This document shows positions 31,506 through 43,386 of a DNA stretch of 64,000 nt, piece by piece. Below the pieces are notes generated by a model. That model worked only from the letters and a program-made list of their open reading frames with translations, searched no databases and was not told the origin of the DNA. Positions within the stretch are counted from its first letter, which is position 1, and each line of letters opens with the position of its first letter. The DNA is from Crotalaria pallida (lineage: Eukaryota; Streptophyta; Magnoliopsida; Fabales; Fabaceae). The position numbers and the translations under genes were made by a program. The stretch is from positions 160,465,501 through 160,529,500 of the forward strand of contig CM075651.1 of the NCBI GenBank assembly GCA_037953625.1, read 5' to 3'.

Positions 31506-34500
31506 CTATACACCAAAATCAAATAATTGAATAGAAGTGTCATTCCAAGAGATGGCCACGTGTCTTTGATTAGCCACCATGCTGTTCCCATCCCCCAACC
31601 GAACAGCCATTGTGGTACACAGCCTCCCCACAGGGTGCTCAATGTCCCACACCCTCATCCCACCCCCACCCCCTGAGTAAGTTATGACGTACCCCAGGTT
31701 CATGCACCCCAACAAACCCCTCATCCATGACCCCCTCACCCTGAACCGGCTCAACCTCTCAAACGTCCCGGTTCGACGAACCGTCCCCACCCCGTTTCTC
31801 TCCACTACAACAAACGCCTCGTGGCTTACGTCCAGTGACGTCACCACGAACCCCGTTGCGGACCCCACATCACGCAACAACACCTCCGGGTTCATTAAGT
31901 TGAAACACACCAGCCTGGAACTCGTGCATGCCACCACGAACTCACGCTCCGTTACTCTGATTCGGCCCACGGGCTCCACTAACTCCGTTAACATGTGCCA
32001 CCCCATCACCGTGTCAGGGTCCGTTAATGTACCCCCAACGGACACCAGCTGTTCCGTTTGTGCGTCCCATATCTGGAAAGCCCGGCCCGGGAGGCCCGCG
32101 AACAAGCCCACCCACCACCGGCCCGAACCTGCGAATTCCACCAACACGCCATTGTTCACCACGTCACCTGATATGGCCCGCCTGGGCCCGGGCTCATTTA
32201 TGACTGCCACGTAGATATCACCGTCGAGCCTTGCAAATGTGACGACGGAGTTGTTGGTGATGATGATCCCGGAGACGGACCGTGAGAACGGGCCGAACCG
32301 GTGGCCGCGGATGGATTGGAAGGTGCTGACGTGGGCCCAGGTTTCGAGGTCGAAGAGGCGGACGGTGCCGTCGGCAAAGCCACAAGCAAGGTGGCGGTCG
32401 GAGAGGGTGAGGCAGCGGCAGATGAGGGTGTGGCGGTGGTCAGAGACGGCGGAAGGGTCGAAGTGTGGGACCGTGAAGGAGTGTAACCCCGTGGCGAAGT
32501 TCCTGGCCGTTTGATGCCAGTAGATGAATTCGTGGTGCCACGTGTCCCTCAATCGATAGGTGCGGCGCCATATGGTTCTAGTTAGACGCTGCCACAGGTG
32601 ATCCGAGCGCGATACTTCTCGCCACGTGGAACAAACCTGCATGCATTTATTTTTCCAATATTAAACTAAATAATGAATAAACCTCAGAAGGAGTAAGACA
32701 GTAAGTTAAGTGAGTAGCTTTCTAAGCATAAAAGCTGTTTTGTTAAATTAAGCAAGTCACTTGAATTATACATCCAAAAGTGGAAAGCTAAATACCATCC
32801 ATCAATATTTAATGTACAAAGCAAACATATACTAATATTGTTTATGGTTTTTTATTATACTATTTCCTTCGGTCCTTATTATAGGGCATACTTAACCGAA
32901 TGCATTGCAACATTACAATTTTACCCTCTAAACTTTTCTTGGAAAATTCACACTCATTAATGAACAACAAAAATCAATAGATAGTCAAATCATTTAATAG
33001 GGGCAAAAAAGAGAAAAAACAATAAATGATACATTGGAAAAAAAAGTGACTTATAATTAGGACAAAAAACTTTATAGAATGTGACCTATAATAAAGACCG
33101 GAGAGAGTATTTATTTATTTGAGGTATGTTTAACTAAAAGTAGGCACTAATGAATGAAGGAAAAGGGCAAGAGAGAGAGAGAAGCATACATTGAAGATGG
33201 GAGAGGCAGGGCTAGATAAAGCTATATATATATATAGCTTACGGAAAGGAGCAGAGGTAGCATCATCAGCGTCAGGAAGCAGGTAAGACAAAGCAATATC
33301 ATATAAGTAATACTATCATACTATCATCAGAGAAACTTGGGACTAGAGCGAGAGAGATTAGTAGATCAGAGTACCATCTATCTATTTATCTATTGTATGA
33401 ATTTAATTCAAAGTGCCTAAATAATGGAGTACGTTTTCATTTATTAAAAAAATAACGTAACGTGGTTATGCACTTGATATGCAGATGCTCTGTCGATTTA
33501 ATTTTTAGACCAGATATACTTTAGAATCTTAGATAATGGTACGCTTTATTTGGTCATGTGGATTGTGGTGTAGCGGTAGCACAGCTAACCTAAACAATAG
33601 TTACAGCAGAAGTAATGAATATTCCATTGATAAAAAATGTGTGAAAGTATTTGCATTTCTTATCAAAATGAATTCCAAAAATGAAATTCTACATTCCCTA
33701 ATAAATTTACATAAAAAAACATGATGATGATCATAATACTAAAATTTTAACACGTCATTTTAGGTTCACTCAGTATATATACTATATCAATTTCATGTTG
33801 AAAGAAAATGATATGTTATTTTTGTCTAATTAGAATAATGTTTAGAATAATCTATTACGATAATACTCGTATATCATTTAACGTCAAATTATGCACGTGC
33901 AGGGTGGAACCAGACACTTAAATTAAGTTTAAGAGACAAATGTCAAAATAAAATGATTGAAGTGGGAGATCATATATACAGTATTCTATTCTATTGCATG
34001 TACAATTGGGAGCGAAAGTGCGATTGGGACAGGTAATTGAACTAGTCAATATAAATATATATGTATCAAGTACAGTTTTTACATGCTTGTTGGATATTCA
34101 AAATCATAAGAAAGATATTTTGTTGTATGTATTGATAGTACTTCGCACGGAGAGAGGGAGGGAGAGGAAGTGATGTCAATGTCAAAAATGAGTCAAAAGG
34201 AACAAGTTTAGGTTAGGGCCAGCTAGGAAGAAGCCCTAGAAAATTAAATTCAATAGAATAAATACCTGAAAGGTTGAGAGTACAAGAGAGAATTTGAAAA
34301 GGGAGATCTAGCAACAAGTGAAAAGAAGGGTGAGATCATGTCAATGTCTGAAGATATGTGGTCCATGCCACAGAGATATGGCTAGATAGATAGATAGATA
34401 ACGAAACTAGTCAATATCTTAGTTCCTGTTGATGTAGCTATGTGTATAAAAATATAAACATGGTATCAAAAGCGTGCTTCCCCACCAACATTTCACTTTC

Positions 34501-36198
34501 ATTTCCAAGAAAAGTGTGGCCAAGGCCCTGTCTTGTTCCAACCAGCGAATCTCTAATTACTACCACGCACACAAACACCAGTTCAAGAGCCATTCCACAA
34601 TGCAATGCATTTTCCTCAAGCAAATAGCTACATATATGCAATTCTTTTTGAGTTTTTCTTTTCAGCCTCCACCCATTTTTTTTAACCCTATTTTTTTCTG
34701 CCTCTTGAGAGTCGGAAGTGTAAAATTAATGACTTTTCCGTCCTCCACGAGACGGAAAACAAAAAAAATACACTATTCTAAAAAAGTCTTCTTTTTAGAA
34801 GAAAATGGGATTCAAAAGAAAATGGGGTTCAAGAGAAATGGGTGGGGATGAAAAGAAAAACTCTTTTTTTTCCTAAAAAAACAAAGTATCTGTCATGAAT
34901 ACTCTATTCTAAAAAATTTGAGATTTGTAATTTTTTTTAATTTTTAAAAAATTTAACAAGACCCTTTATAGTCATTTGTTAAATTTCTTAAAAGTAGATA
35001 GAAAAAATATCGGAAGTTCTATTTTTTTAAAAAAAACTTAAAAAATTACAATTTTTAAAACTTTTCTATCACGCTTAGCTTCTTAAAAAAAAATATCTTA
35101 TAAAAGATTCACCTTTGCAAAATTAATTAAAAAAAATTAATCTCAGTTTTTGAGATTAAGGATAAAAACTCAATAATAAATATATTAAATTGAAAAAATA
35201 AAATTATAAATTAAATTTATTATATTCATCATTTTTCATAAAACATATTTACGTAGATGTACTTGTCCTCAACCCTGAAAACCGAAAATAAAAAAGCCTA
35301 AAAAAAAAATCCACCTTACATGGTCATTGGTCGGTAGCTTATGCATTGGTTGAGGCCGTTTCTAAAAACAACTACTACTAGTACTCTACTACTCTCCCAA
35401 ATGAAACACTTTTGTTAAAGAAATATACTTTTTTAATATTAAAAGTGAGTTAATTTTATTATAAATATTGAAAATACTTATATTTAATATATTTTGTTAA
35501 AATTATTTTTTTTAGTTATTATTAAAAGTTTAAAAAATTAATTTAATAAGGATGTTTCTAAAAAAATAATTAAATATTATTAAAAAATTGGAAATTATTT
35601 AAGGAATATGACAAAAAAAATTCCAAAAAATCATATATTTAGGATCGGATGAAATACTATATTAGCAAACCCTAATTCTAATAACAAAAATATATATTTT
35701 ATAATAGACAAGTATTTAATAGTATTTTCATTAGCATTCAAACTCTAGTCCAACATTTATGCCCCCGTGTGTGTTTTTTTTTTCATCAATTTATCAATTG
35801 AGTTGATTCATGAGAATCAAATAAAAAAATAAATCAGTATAACTACTTTGTATTAAAAAATGCTATAAAAGTAGGTAATTTTGACTTAGAAAAAAAACTA
35901 AAATCATAATATAGGTGTGAACTTTTTGAGATGGATAGATGATACCAGAGGAATTGGTTGTTGTAAGGGGGAGTGCTAGGTTGGATTTGAGACATGTTTG
36001 ATTTAACCTAATTTATCGAAAAACTGGCTGTTTTAGCTGTTTAAATTTTAATAAGATTGGATTGAGATGAAAATGGATCAACATAACATGTTAATTATAG
36101 TTAATATAGTAAATAAATTTGAACATTAAGTAAAACTAAATTATCAAAATTTAAAATTAAAACTAAAGTACAGTATATATTTTGAACCTAATAAGTAT

Positions 36199-36234
<36 letters not shown>

Positions 36235-39200
36235 AAAAATTTGTTAGGTTATCACAAAAAAAAAAAAAATTGTTAGGAAATCAAGTCTAAGTTTTATGGA
36301 TAATCTTAATCTCAACACTAAAAATCAATAGTGTGAGCTCTGAGGATAACAACTAAAAGAAAATGTGTTTCACTAAAAAAATACAAAATGTTTTGATTAT
36401 ATCAATACAAGTATACAACACTTTTATCAATACAACACTTTTTAATAAAAACATTTTTTTGGATTTTTATCCCGGACAAAGACGTATCCAAGTTTTATTA
36501 CTCATAATTTATTGTACTCCACCATCACTAAATATAAGAATTTTTTTTTTAGAATTCACGTGTGGAATAATTTAGTTAATTTTATTGGAAATGTGAATTT
36601 TTGATATATAATTTTAAAATTATCCCTGTTAATATTATTGGAAATATAAAAAATGTTAAATAAATAGGGGTATTTGTGGGAAAAAAGTAATTAATGATCA
36701 TTGAAAATTGGCAAAGTATCTTATAGATAGGGACAAAATAAAAATATCAAAAGGATGTTATATTTAAGAACGGAGAGAGTATAAAAAATACTAATACTGT
36801 ATATTTTGAAAATAAATGAGACATTAAGATTGATAAAATTGATCCAAGTTAAAATCCAGACTCAACCCAAAAATCACATTAGCTTTATTTTCTCCGATTT
36901 GAATTTGTCAAAATGAGTATGACTAACCCTAGATATAATAACAAGCATTGGGCTCCACGTGCCTTTTGGCATTATGCAGACGCTGCTTTTTGACTCATGT
37001 GTACTCGCCATTATAGATTATCACGCCAACGCCTAATCAGCAATCAACATTTATTTCCCTAAAATGCATTGAAACCCTAATTGAGAAGCTGTCCATGATT
37101 TTTCACGCAGCAACACTAATTAAAGTACACCTCATGGCTAAATAATTTAAGAGTCATGCTAAAGTGCCCTAGGGTACTTGTTAAAGTTACTGAAGGTGAA
37201 AAAAATGCAATAATTCAACATTATCTTCTCTCTCGAAAACCACAAAAGTTACATTTTCCAACACTTATATGCTATACTTAACTCCTTAACAAGTGCCCTA
37301 AGCACACTTGTTAGCATTTTCCATAATTTAATACTATATATATTTCTGATAAATATATGAAAAAATTAATGATAAAGTAATGTCCACAAACACATATTTG
37401 AAATCATTTATTAAAATTAAAATTTTCAAAAATAAAATATTTTATTAATAAATTTCTCAATCTTGCTGTTTCTTATTATCTATTTTTTTGGATTTCAATA
37501 ATATAATAAAAATTAATGATTATAGAAAAAGAAATGACATTGAAAATCTTAAAAATAATTACATTTTTAAAAAGTATTTTTTTTAATAAATAAGATAAAT
37601 AAAATCAGATAAAGTATATGAAACCTTTACTATATTATCTACTTGGGCTGACACTTAATTATATATTGACCCAAAATAGTGATCAAGTATAGATGACTAA
37701 TTTTCCTACTAACGTTTCAATTGTTAACTAATTAAAAATAATTAAAATATGTAATTTTTGTGTTCTTTTTAGAAAAATAATAACATAAATTTGTGATTAA
37801 TTATACATTTTTAGTAACCTTGATAAATACCATTATGATGACAAAAAAATACAAACATTAGCATAACATATGAATTATAGATTAATGGGTATGCACTAAT
37901 AATGTAAAATTTTTACACCATCAGTTCATCATATATCATCTAAAAGTCAACGATCATAAACACACAAATGATAAATAATGTACTAATGGTGTAAGAAAAA
38001 ACCTTTACAACGTTGATACATTATCAATTTTTTCTATTTAATATCTATCTCTGATAAAATTTGAAAAATGATATGCTTCCAGTGTGCAACAAACGACAAA
38101 CTAGAATTGAAAATGCACTCATTATATATGTAGATGAATTCTGCTATTGGATGCTTAAAGGGTAGAATACAAAACAAGAAAAATAATTTTAGAAATATAA
38201 ATCTTACATTTCTCAATACGATAAAGATGATTTTTTTAGACAATTATTTATTTTGCTCTTTTAATCCATATTCTTAAAAATCTTGGTTAACATTTTTCAA
38301 TAACTATATATGGTTCCCTTCTCCTTATGTTGTTCAAGAAAGCAACCATTCTCCTACATATATAATTATAGATAGAAAGGCATGCAATGGATGGATCTTC
38401 TATCTAGCCTAGATAGGATGTAAAAGCAGAGTCAAAAAAGGATTCATTTCATGCCAAGAAAGGGAAAACGGCAAATTCGAAGCCAGTGTAACCCTTTTAA
38501 TTGGACATCAAAAGGAGGTCCAAAACTAGACACATTTTTAAAGACACAACAACGTTGCCGAGCAGAGAAAATAGATCCCCTTTTCTGAAAGGGACACACA
38601 TTTAGTTAGGAAAATGACCCACGTAAAAGTAGCTAGCTGCTTTCACAAAACGGTTTCTTCTAGGATGCTTCAAACCATCTACTAACTATAACCCTATATG
38701 GACATAGTACATTACATTTCTTACTTCAATTCATCTTTCCTAGCTAAGCTAGCTACTACTCCATTCCATTCATCGATCACTTGAATTTATTATGCCTTTG
38801 AAATTCAAAGAACACGTGAAAAGGAAATACTCCTCCTATCAAATAAACAAAAACTATTTATATATATAATAATAATAATATAATACTACATACAACCAAA
38901 ATAAATAAAAAAGAATGAGAATCTGATCTGCAGGTCGCAATGCTTCTTCATTATTATTATGTATATAGTATGTGTTTGACTCTTGACCAATATTTTGTCC
39001 AGTTTCGCAACTGATGGAGATTCTATTCTAAAAATAAATCACTCGTGAGCAAACTAAGAATGATCCATCCCCAAAGACATCCCAATAAAATACTGCATGA
39101 TCAACTATAAAAAGAAAATAAAAAATACTACCATTTAACGCTCTCCACCACACAAAACATTATTAAAAAAATATGCATGAAAGAAGGAAAAAAAAAAGAA

Positions 39201-39551
39201 TGGAAGGAGAATAAATTAAAGTAGTAGTATATGGTAAAAGGGCGTTAATACCTGAAATATAATGGCAAGAGCAGGAGCAGCAGCAAGACGTCCATTATAG
39301 TGAGCAGCATCAATGGCAACTTGGTTAGCTAATATTTCAACAACGGGTTCAGGCAAAGCCTCATTCATGAAACGCCGACGAGAGGAAGAAGAAGAAGAAG
39401 GTCCTTCAAAAGGGTGGTGCCTCCTGGTGGTGGTGCTGGGGCCAGGAATATCGGGAGCAGCATTGTCACGATCATCAGGAGAGGAAGTTGAAGAGGGAGA
39501 AGAAGAAGGCGAAGAAGAAGAAGAGGAAGAGGAATGAGTAGAAGAAGACAT
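31506..39551 (-). CDS. SAP: STERILE APETALA-type F-box/propeller protein (2 exons, 476 aa)
   Basis: F-box subunit of an SCF ubiquitin ligase. In Arabidopsis SAP, and its legume relatives described as controlling leaf and organ size, it promotes turnover of growth repressors (PPD/KIX in Arabidopsis). Exon 1 is 39551-39252 and encodes 100 residues: a Ser-rich start MSSSTHSSSS, then EALPEPVVEILANQVAI and LAAAPALAIIFQ. Exon 2 is 32636-31506 (376 residues), continuing VCSTWREVSRSDHLWQRLTR, DEFIYxHxTARNF-type sequence, LTLSDRHLACGFADGTVRLF, GGTLTDPDTVMGWHMLTELV and a final IQLFDFGV. The F-box (about residues 64-115) is therefore split by the intron at a phase-0 CAG|gt...ag|GTT junction. The C-terminal part is a WD-like propeller. 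Length fits the family (Arabidopsis about 446). An ATG 43 codons upstream (39680) is in frame, but the family start favours MSSS. The intron is 6,615 bp and full of repeats. Confidence 0.94.
32863..33107. mobile_element. Shortened B-type MITE in the SAP intron
   Basis: Starts TTTCCTTCGGTCCTTATTAT and ends ATAAAGACCGGAGAGAG before TA. Missing about 50 bp of the B interior after CTTAACCGAATGCATT. Confidence 0.72.
33219..33240. repeat. 22-bp perfect palindrome AAGCT(AT)nAGCTT
   Basis: AAGCTATATATATATATAGC continues to CTT and reads the same on both strands. It sits in the purine-rich part of the SAP intron. Confidence 0.7.
35392..35654. mobile_element. Diverged Stowaway-type MITE in the SAP intron
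   Basis: Starts CTCTCCCAAATGAAACACTT after TA and ends ATATTTAGGATCGGATGAAA before TA. D/E-like interior. Confidence 0.55.
36204..36231. repeat. TA microsatellite
   Basis: Uninterrupted TA run in the SAP intron. Confidence 0.85.
36517..36779. mobile_element. Stowaway-type MITE, family D, in the SAP intron
   Basis: Starts CTCCACCATCACTAAATATA after TA and ends ATTTAAGAACGGAGAGAG before TA. Preceded (36290-36480) by a worn MULE-type MITE trace. Confidence 0.72.
37890..38022. mobile_element. Palindromic MITE related to 4589-4751
   Basis: TATGCACTAATAATGTAAAA at the left and the inverse AATGGTGTAAGAAAAAACCT near the right; the shared middle is TCAACGATCATAAACACA. Ends are worn. Confidence 0.45.
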
Positions 39552-39704
39552 GAGAGGGAGAGTGGAAGTGGTGGGGGCAAGGTTTAAAAAGTGAGGGAGG
39601 GTGGGGAGAAGGCTAGGTAGGATCAGGATGGGAGGACCAGAAAGGAACAAGGACAAAAAGGTTTGGAGATAAGGACACAAGTTGAGGGTCCCAAAGGGAG
39701 AGTG

Positions 39705-39730
39705 TGTCGTCTCGTCTCGTCTCGTCTGGG
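39705..39730. repeat. Pentanucleotide (GTCTC)n microsatellite upstream of SAP exon 1
   Basis: Four copies of CGTCT about 160-180 bp upstream of the chosen start codon, probably within the leader or core promoter. Confidence 0.75.
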
Positions 39731-39878
39731 AACAATTCTTCCTTTCAATTCCTTACCTTGCTTTTATTGTGTTTACCAATTACTCCTAATTACTAGTACT
39801 ACTACTAATAACTCTCTTTAAATTAATATCAATCTCTCTTATCTCTTAATTATTACTGTAACTTGCGCTACCGTACTA

Positions 39879-40186
39879 CTCCCTCCGGTCTTATATATAG
39901 GGCATATTCCAGAAGAAATCTTTGATCTTATATGTAGGACATTTTATATTTCCTATGTATCATTAATTGTTTTTTCTCTTTTTCATCCTTATTAAATGTT
40001 TTGACTAACTATATTTTTTGTTTATTCATTAATGACTCTGAACTTTCCAAGTAAAGTGGATGAGGTAAAATTGGATGAGGTAAAATTGTAATGCTACAAT
40101 ATATTCTCATAAAATTCACAAAACTAACCACTTTCTTAGTCCAGGGAATACGGTTAAGTATGCCTTATATATAGGACCAAAGGGAG
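39879..40186. mobile_element. Stowaway-type MITE, family B (308 bp), upstream of the SAP-type gene
   Basis: Starts CTCCCTCCGGTCTTATATAT after TA, ends ATATAGGACCAAAGGGAG before TA. About 13 bp longer than the 295-bp copies because GGATGAGGTAAAATT is tandemly repeated inside. It lies about 330 bp upstream of the start codon. Confidence 0.82.
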
Positions 40187-40188
40187 TA

Positions 40189-40440
40189 CCATTTTGACAC
40201 TTTTATTTTGTCTCTGTTTATAAGATCATTTACCAATTTTCAATTATCATTAATTACTTTTTTCCACAAACATCCCTATTTATTTACCACTTTTTAAATT
40301 ATTCCTAATAATATTAATAAGAATAATTTTGAAAATACATATCAAAAGTTCACATTTCGAATACAATTAACTAAATTATTACATTTTTTTTTATGAACAT
40401 AAAATCTTCCAAAAAATCCTATATTTAGGAACTGAGGGAG
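40189..40440. mobile_element. D-type MITE, reverse orientation, directly abutting the B copy
   Basis: CCATTTTGACACTTTTATTT to ATATTTAGGAACTGAGGGAG before TA. The left terminus is missing, consistent with the B element having inserted near it. Confidence 0.7.
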
Positions 40441-40629
40441 TAAAATAAAATAATGAATTAATTGTTGGTAGTAGTAGCAGTAGACGAGTACTCCGATCCA
40501 CTACTGCTATGCTATCTAGGATGGCAGCAGGTTGGTTTTCCTCTCTCTTTAACCTGATATGATACTTAGTTATTGAGCAAATCCTTGCTTCACTTACCAT
40601 CGCATAATGATAAGAATCTTAACATATCA

Positions 40630-40979
40630 CTCCCTCCCTTTCATAAAGTTTGGCATTTTACGCTCGCGGGTACATAAATTAAGAAAGTGTTAATTATTGT
40701 AGGTATTATGTATGATCTGTCCAAAATGTCCTTATTTAATCTTTATTGAAAATTGTAGTAATATTTAATTTATTAATAAGTGTGTCCATTAATTAATGTG
40801 TAGTGGTTTAGACATGAGAAAGATGATAAAAGTAAAATTAATAATGAGTAAGAGAAATGATTAAATGAAATGTTAAAATTGGAAAAATAAATATGTTTGT
40901 GTATTGAAAATATAAAAGGTCAAACTTTGTGAAACAAGAAAAAAAACTTAAAAGGCGAAACTTTATGAAACAGAGCGAA
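40630..40979. mobile_element. Stowaway-type MITE, family C (about 350 bp), uninterrupted
   Basis: Starts CTCCCTCCCTTTCATAAAGT and ends CGAAACTTTATGAAACAGAG. It serves as the intact reference for the split copy at 2289-3231. Confidence 0.75.
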
Positions 40980-41790
40980 TAGTATTCTTTTATTGAAAAA
41001 TATGAATTTAATACTTTGAATATTGTGAACTTAAAATCATATATATTTACTTTATTTGAATTTCTAACACGTGAGAATTAAGGTTAAACAAACTTATCAT
41101 ATAAATAAAATAAGTGATTGACTTCATATAACAGTTGAAAGGAAATATTGAGTTATAATTATATATATTATATTTTTATTTTTTTTATTATAATGTTAGA
41201 ATGTTTAAAAATAATTATGAGTAAAAATATATTATTAATGAATATTTTTAAGATATGTAAACATTCACTTGTTTACTAATGGAGACCATGATTTGAGTTT
41301 ATCAAAGCTCAAACAAATAGTTTATCCGAACTCTCGATTTTGTAAAACCATGTTTAAATGAGATAAAGGTTTAACTAATACTCCTATATACTCCGTATGT
41401 GCTTATTTGATCCTTAGTCCTTATAGTAATTATTTTCGAAATTCAACTCCTGATTTTATTCCTCCATTTGAGTTTTATTAATCCAGTTGAGTCGTGAACC
41501 AATATATTTAAAAAAAAAAAATGAAAATCATAACTTTTATGTAAAATTGAGATTATTACCTTCATGTGTGCACAAATAGGGACAAAAACTTAAGTGCATG
41601 ATTCCACCAACAAAAATCTTGGGTGCATGAAAAATATAGGCAACCTTACTTTTTTATACCGCAATTAGGGGGAAATACAAATTGTCTTGCACAAGACAGG
41701 GGGTCATGCTGCACTTTCCTCCTCCTTCTTTTTTTTTTTTTTAATTATTTTATTTCACTTTCCTTGTCTTCGAGTGTGGGAAGTTGTATA
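40980..41790. other. Intergenic sequence
   Basis: AT-rich, with no recognised gene or complete element. Confidence 0.3.
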
Positions 41791-42010
41791 CTCCCTCCCG
41801 TCCTATGTTTATATGTAAAATTACGTCAAGAAATATTTAATATACTTTTTTTAAATTACCTTTATAATTATTTTTAAGATTTTAGAAAGTGATGACTTAA
41901 TAGGGGTGTTTTAGAAAATAAGTAATTAAATATTATTAAGAATTGAAATATAATATTTCAAGTAGGACCAAATTTTATTTCTAAAAGGGTCTTACATATA
42001 GGAACAAGTA
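41791..42010. mobile_element. Diverged E-type Stowaway MITE
   Basis: Starts CTCCCTCCCGTCCTATGTTT after TA. The right end near TCTTACATATAGGAACAA is worn. Confidence 0.55.
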
Positions 42011-42024
42011 TTGTTTATGAAATA

Positions 42025-42299
42025 CTCCATTCGATCCTATATGTAAGATTCTTTCGAAAAAATTTATATTCATCAAGAAAGTGGATAAATGTGATAAGTA
42101 ATATTGAAAAAATAAATATTTAATATATATTTTTTTAAAACTACCATTACAATTATTATTGAAATTTTTAAAAGTGTTAACTTAATAAATGTGTTTTCGG
42201 AAAGAAATAATTAAATGTTATTAGAAATATGAATAAGGTCTTACAAATATGATTAATTTTTTCCCTAAAAGAGTCTTACATATCGGATGGGAGAGGAAA
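42025..42299. mobile_element. E-type Stowaway MITE
   Basis: Starts CTCCATTCGATCCTATATGT after TA and ends CATATCGGATGGGAGAGGAA before TA. Head-to-tail neighbour of the previous element and similar to it. Confidence 0.6.
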
Positions 42300-42727
42300 T
42301 ACGTAGTTCCATACTCAAGTTCATTAAAGATTTGTTTATAGAAAATGTATTGAAAAATATGATTTTTGAAATTATCGACAAAAATAATATAAAGTTATCA
42401 TTAATTTTCTATTTTTAGTAATTTTAGCAAGATCTTTTATTTAGTAAAAAAAAGGTTAGAGAAAAAGTTTAATAACTCGAAGGCTATCCGTTTATTTATA
42501 TTGGTTCTCGTTGTAATTAAGTCATATTTAATTATATTCTCAAGAATAATAAAACTAGTTACATTTTTGAAACTTTAAAAATACATTATAATGTTTTAAT
42601 CTTTAACATGTCTAAAAAATTTCACAAATAAATTATTTCACATTTATGAATAAAAGATAAATAAAATAAAAAATAGTAATTATCTCATAAAAAAATAGTC
42701 CTCCAAAGTAATTTATATAAGATTGAA
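42300..42727. other. Intergenic sequence
   Basis: AT-rich; nothing recognised. Confidence 0.3.
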
Positions 42728-43083
42728 GTTTCAATTTAGTTCCTGATGTTTTTTCATTATATCAATTTAGTTTCTCAAAATTTATAAATACATTTTTAGT
42801 TTTTCAAAAATTTTCAAATGTAACAATTTAGTCCATCAAGGTTTTGGATGTACCAATTTGGTTCCTCAAGATTTGAGATATAACAATTTGGTCCCGCAAG
42901 ATTTGGGATATACCAATTTGGTCCTTAAAATATGAGGGACCAAGTTGGTATGGAAGAAAATCTTGAGACACCTAGTTGGTATGGAAAAAATATTGAGAGA
43001 CTAAATTGGTACATCCAAAAATCTTAAGGGACTAAATATGTAATTATAAAAAAAAAATGAGGGACTAATAAGTTGATATTTCA
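42728..43083. repeat. Foldback element built of repeated AATTTGGTCC units
   Basis: The left half repeats units of about 30 bp such as TAACAATTTGGTCCC plus GCAAGATTTGGGATATACC. The right half carries their inverse (GGGACCAAGTTGGTATGGAA, GAGACTAAATTGGTACATCC). The whole can fold back on itself over about 350 bp. Similar GGGACTAAA repeats mark MULE-like elements in plants. Confidence 0.6.
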
Positions 43084-43229
43084 CTCTTTGGAATGTACAT
43101 GGAGTGACTTGGAGAGCAAGTGGGTAAGCGATACGGTGATTATTCCTTCTGCTTGCTCATTACAGTAGTACTTTAGATCCCTAATTAAGTGTGATGGCAA
43201 ACCATTGGTATTGACTATTGAATACGGAG

Positions 43230-43375
43230 TTTTTTTTTTTTTTTTTTTTTACACCAACCGGTACCCGGATCTGGTTTATCCAGAATTCAACTCATCCGGT
43301 CCGACCCAACTGAGCTCGCACTAAGTGGTTGGGGTCTCCCAACGGAGTTGCTCCATACCCACCAACCCACGTTGG
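43230..43375 (-). mobile_element. SINE (minus strand)
   Basis: Minus-strand head GGTATGGAGCAACTCCGTTG, body GTTGGGTCGGACCGGATGAG and ATCCGGGTACCGGTTGGTGT, then poly(A) (poly-T at 43230-43251). Likely target duplication TGAATACKGAG (43219-43229, 43376-43386; one mismatch). Its 3' part matches the truncated copy at 12001-12070. Confidence 0.82.
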
Positions 43376-43386
43376 TGAATACTGAG

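Larger units (their letters stand above)
32637..39251 (-). other. 6.6-kb intron of the SAP-type gene
   Basis: Bounded by GT (39251-39250 on the minus strand) and AG (32638-32637). It holds MITEs at 32863-33107, 35392-35654, 36517-36779 and 37890-38022, a TA run near 36204-36231, and purine-rich stretches at 33160-33380 and 34140-34400. 34450-34660 is less AT-rich and looks unique, but has no convincing coding frame. No other gene is recognised inside. Confidence 0.85.

Noticed and set aside
31684..32514. Long open frames antisense to SAP exon 2 (176 and 91 codons)
   Set aside because: They mirror the GC-rich coding exon on the other strand. Composition explains the openness, and they show no independent domain.
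33555..33625. tRNA-like phrase TGGTGTAGCGGTAGCACAG in the SAP intron
   Set aside because: It resembles an A box only. No B box or cloverleaf follows, so at best it is a SINE head fragment.
39313..39580. Glu-rich plus-strand ORF and Pro/Leu-rich minus-strand ORF over SAP exon 1
   Set aside because: They arise from the Ser codon run of SAP exon 1 read in other frames.
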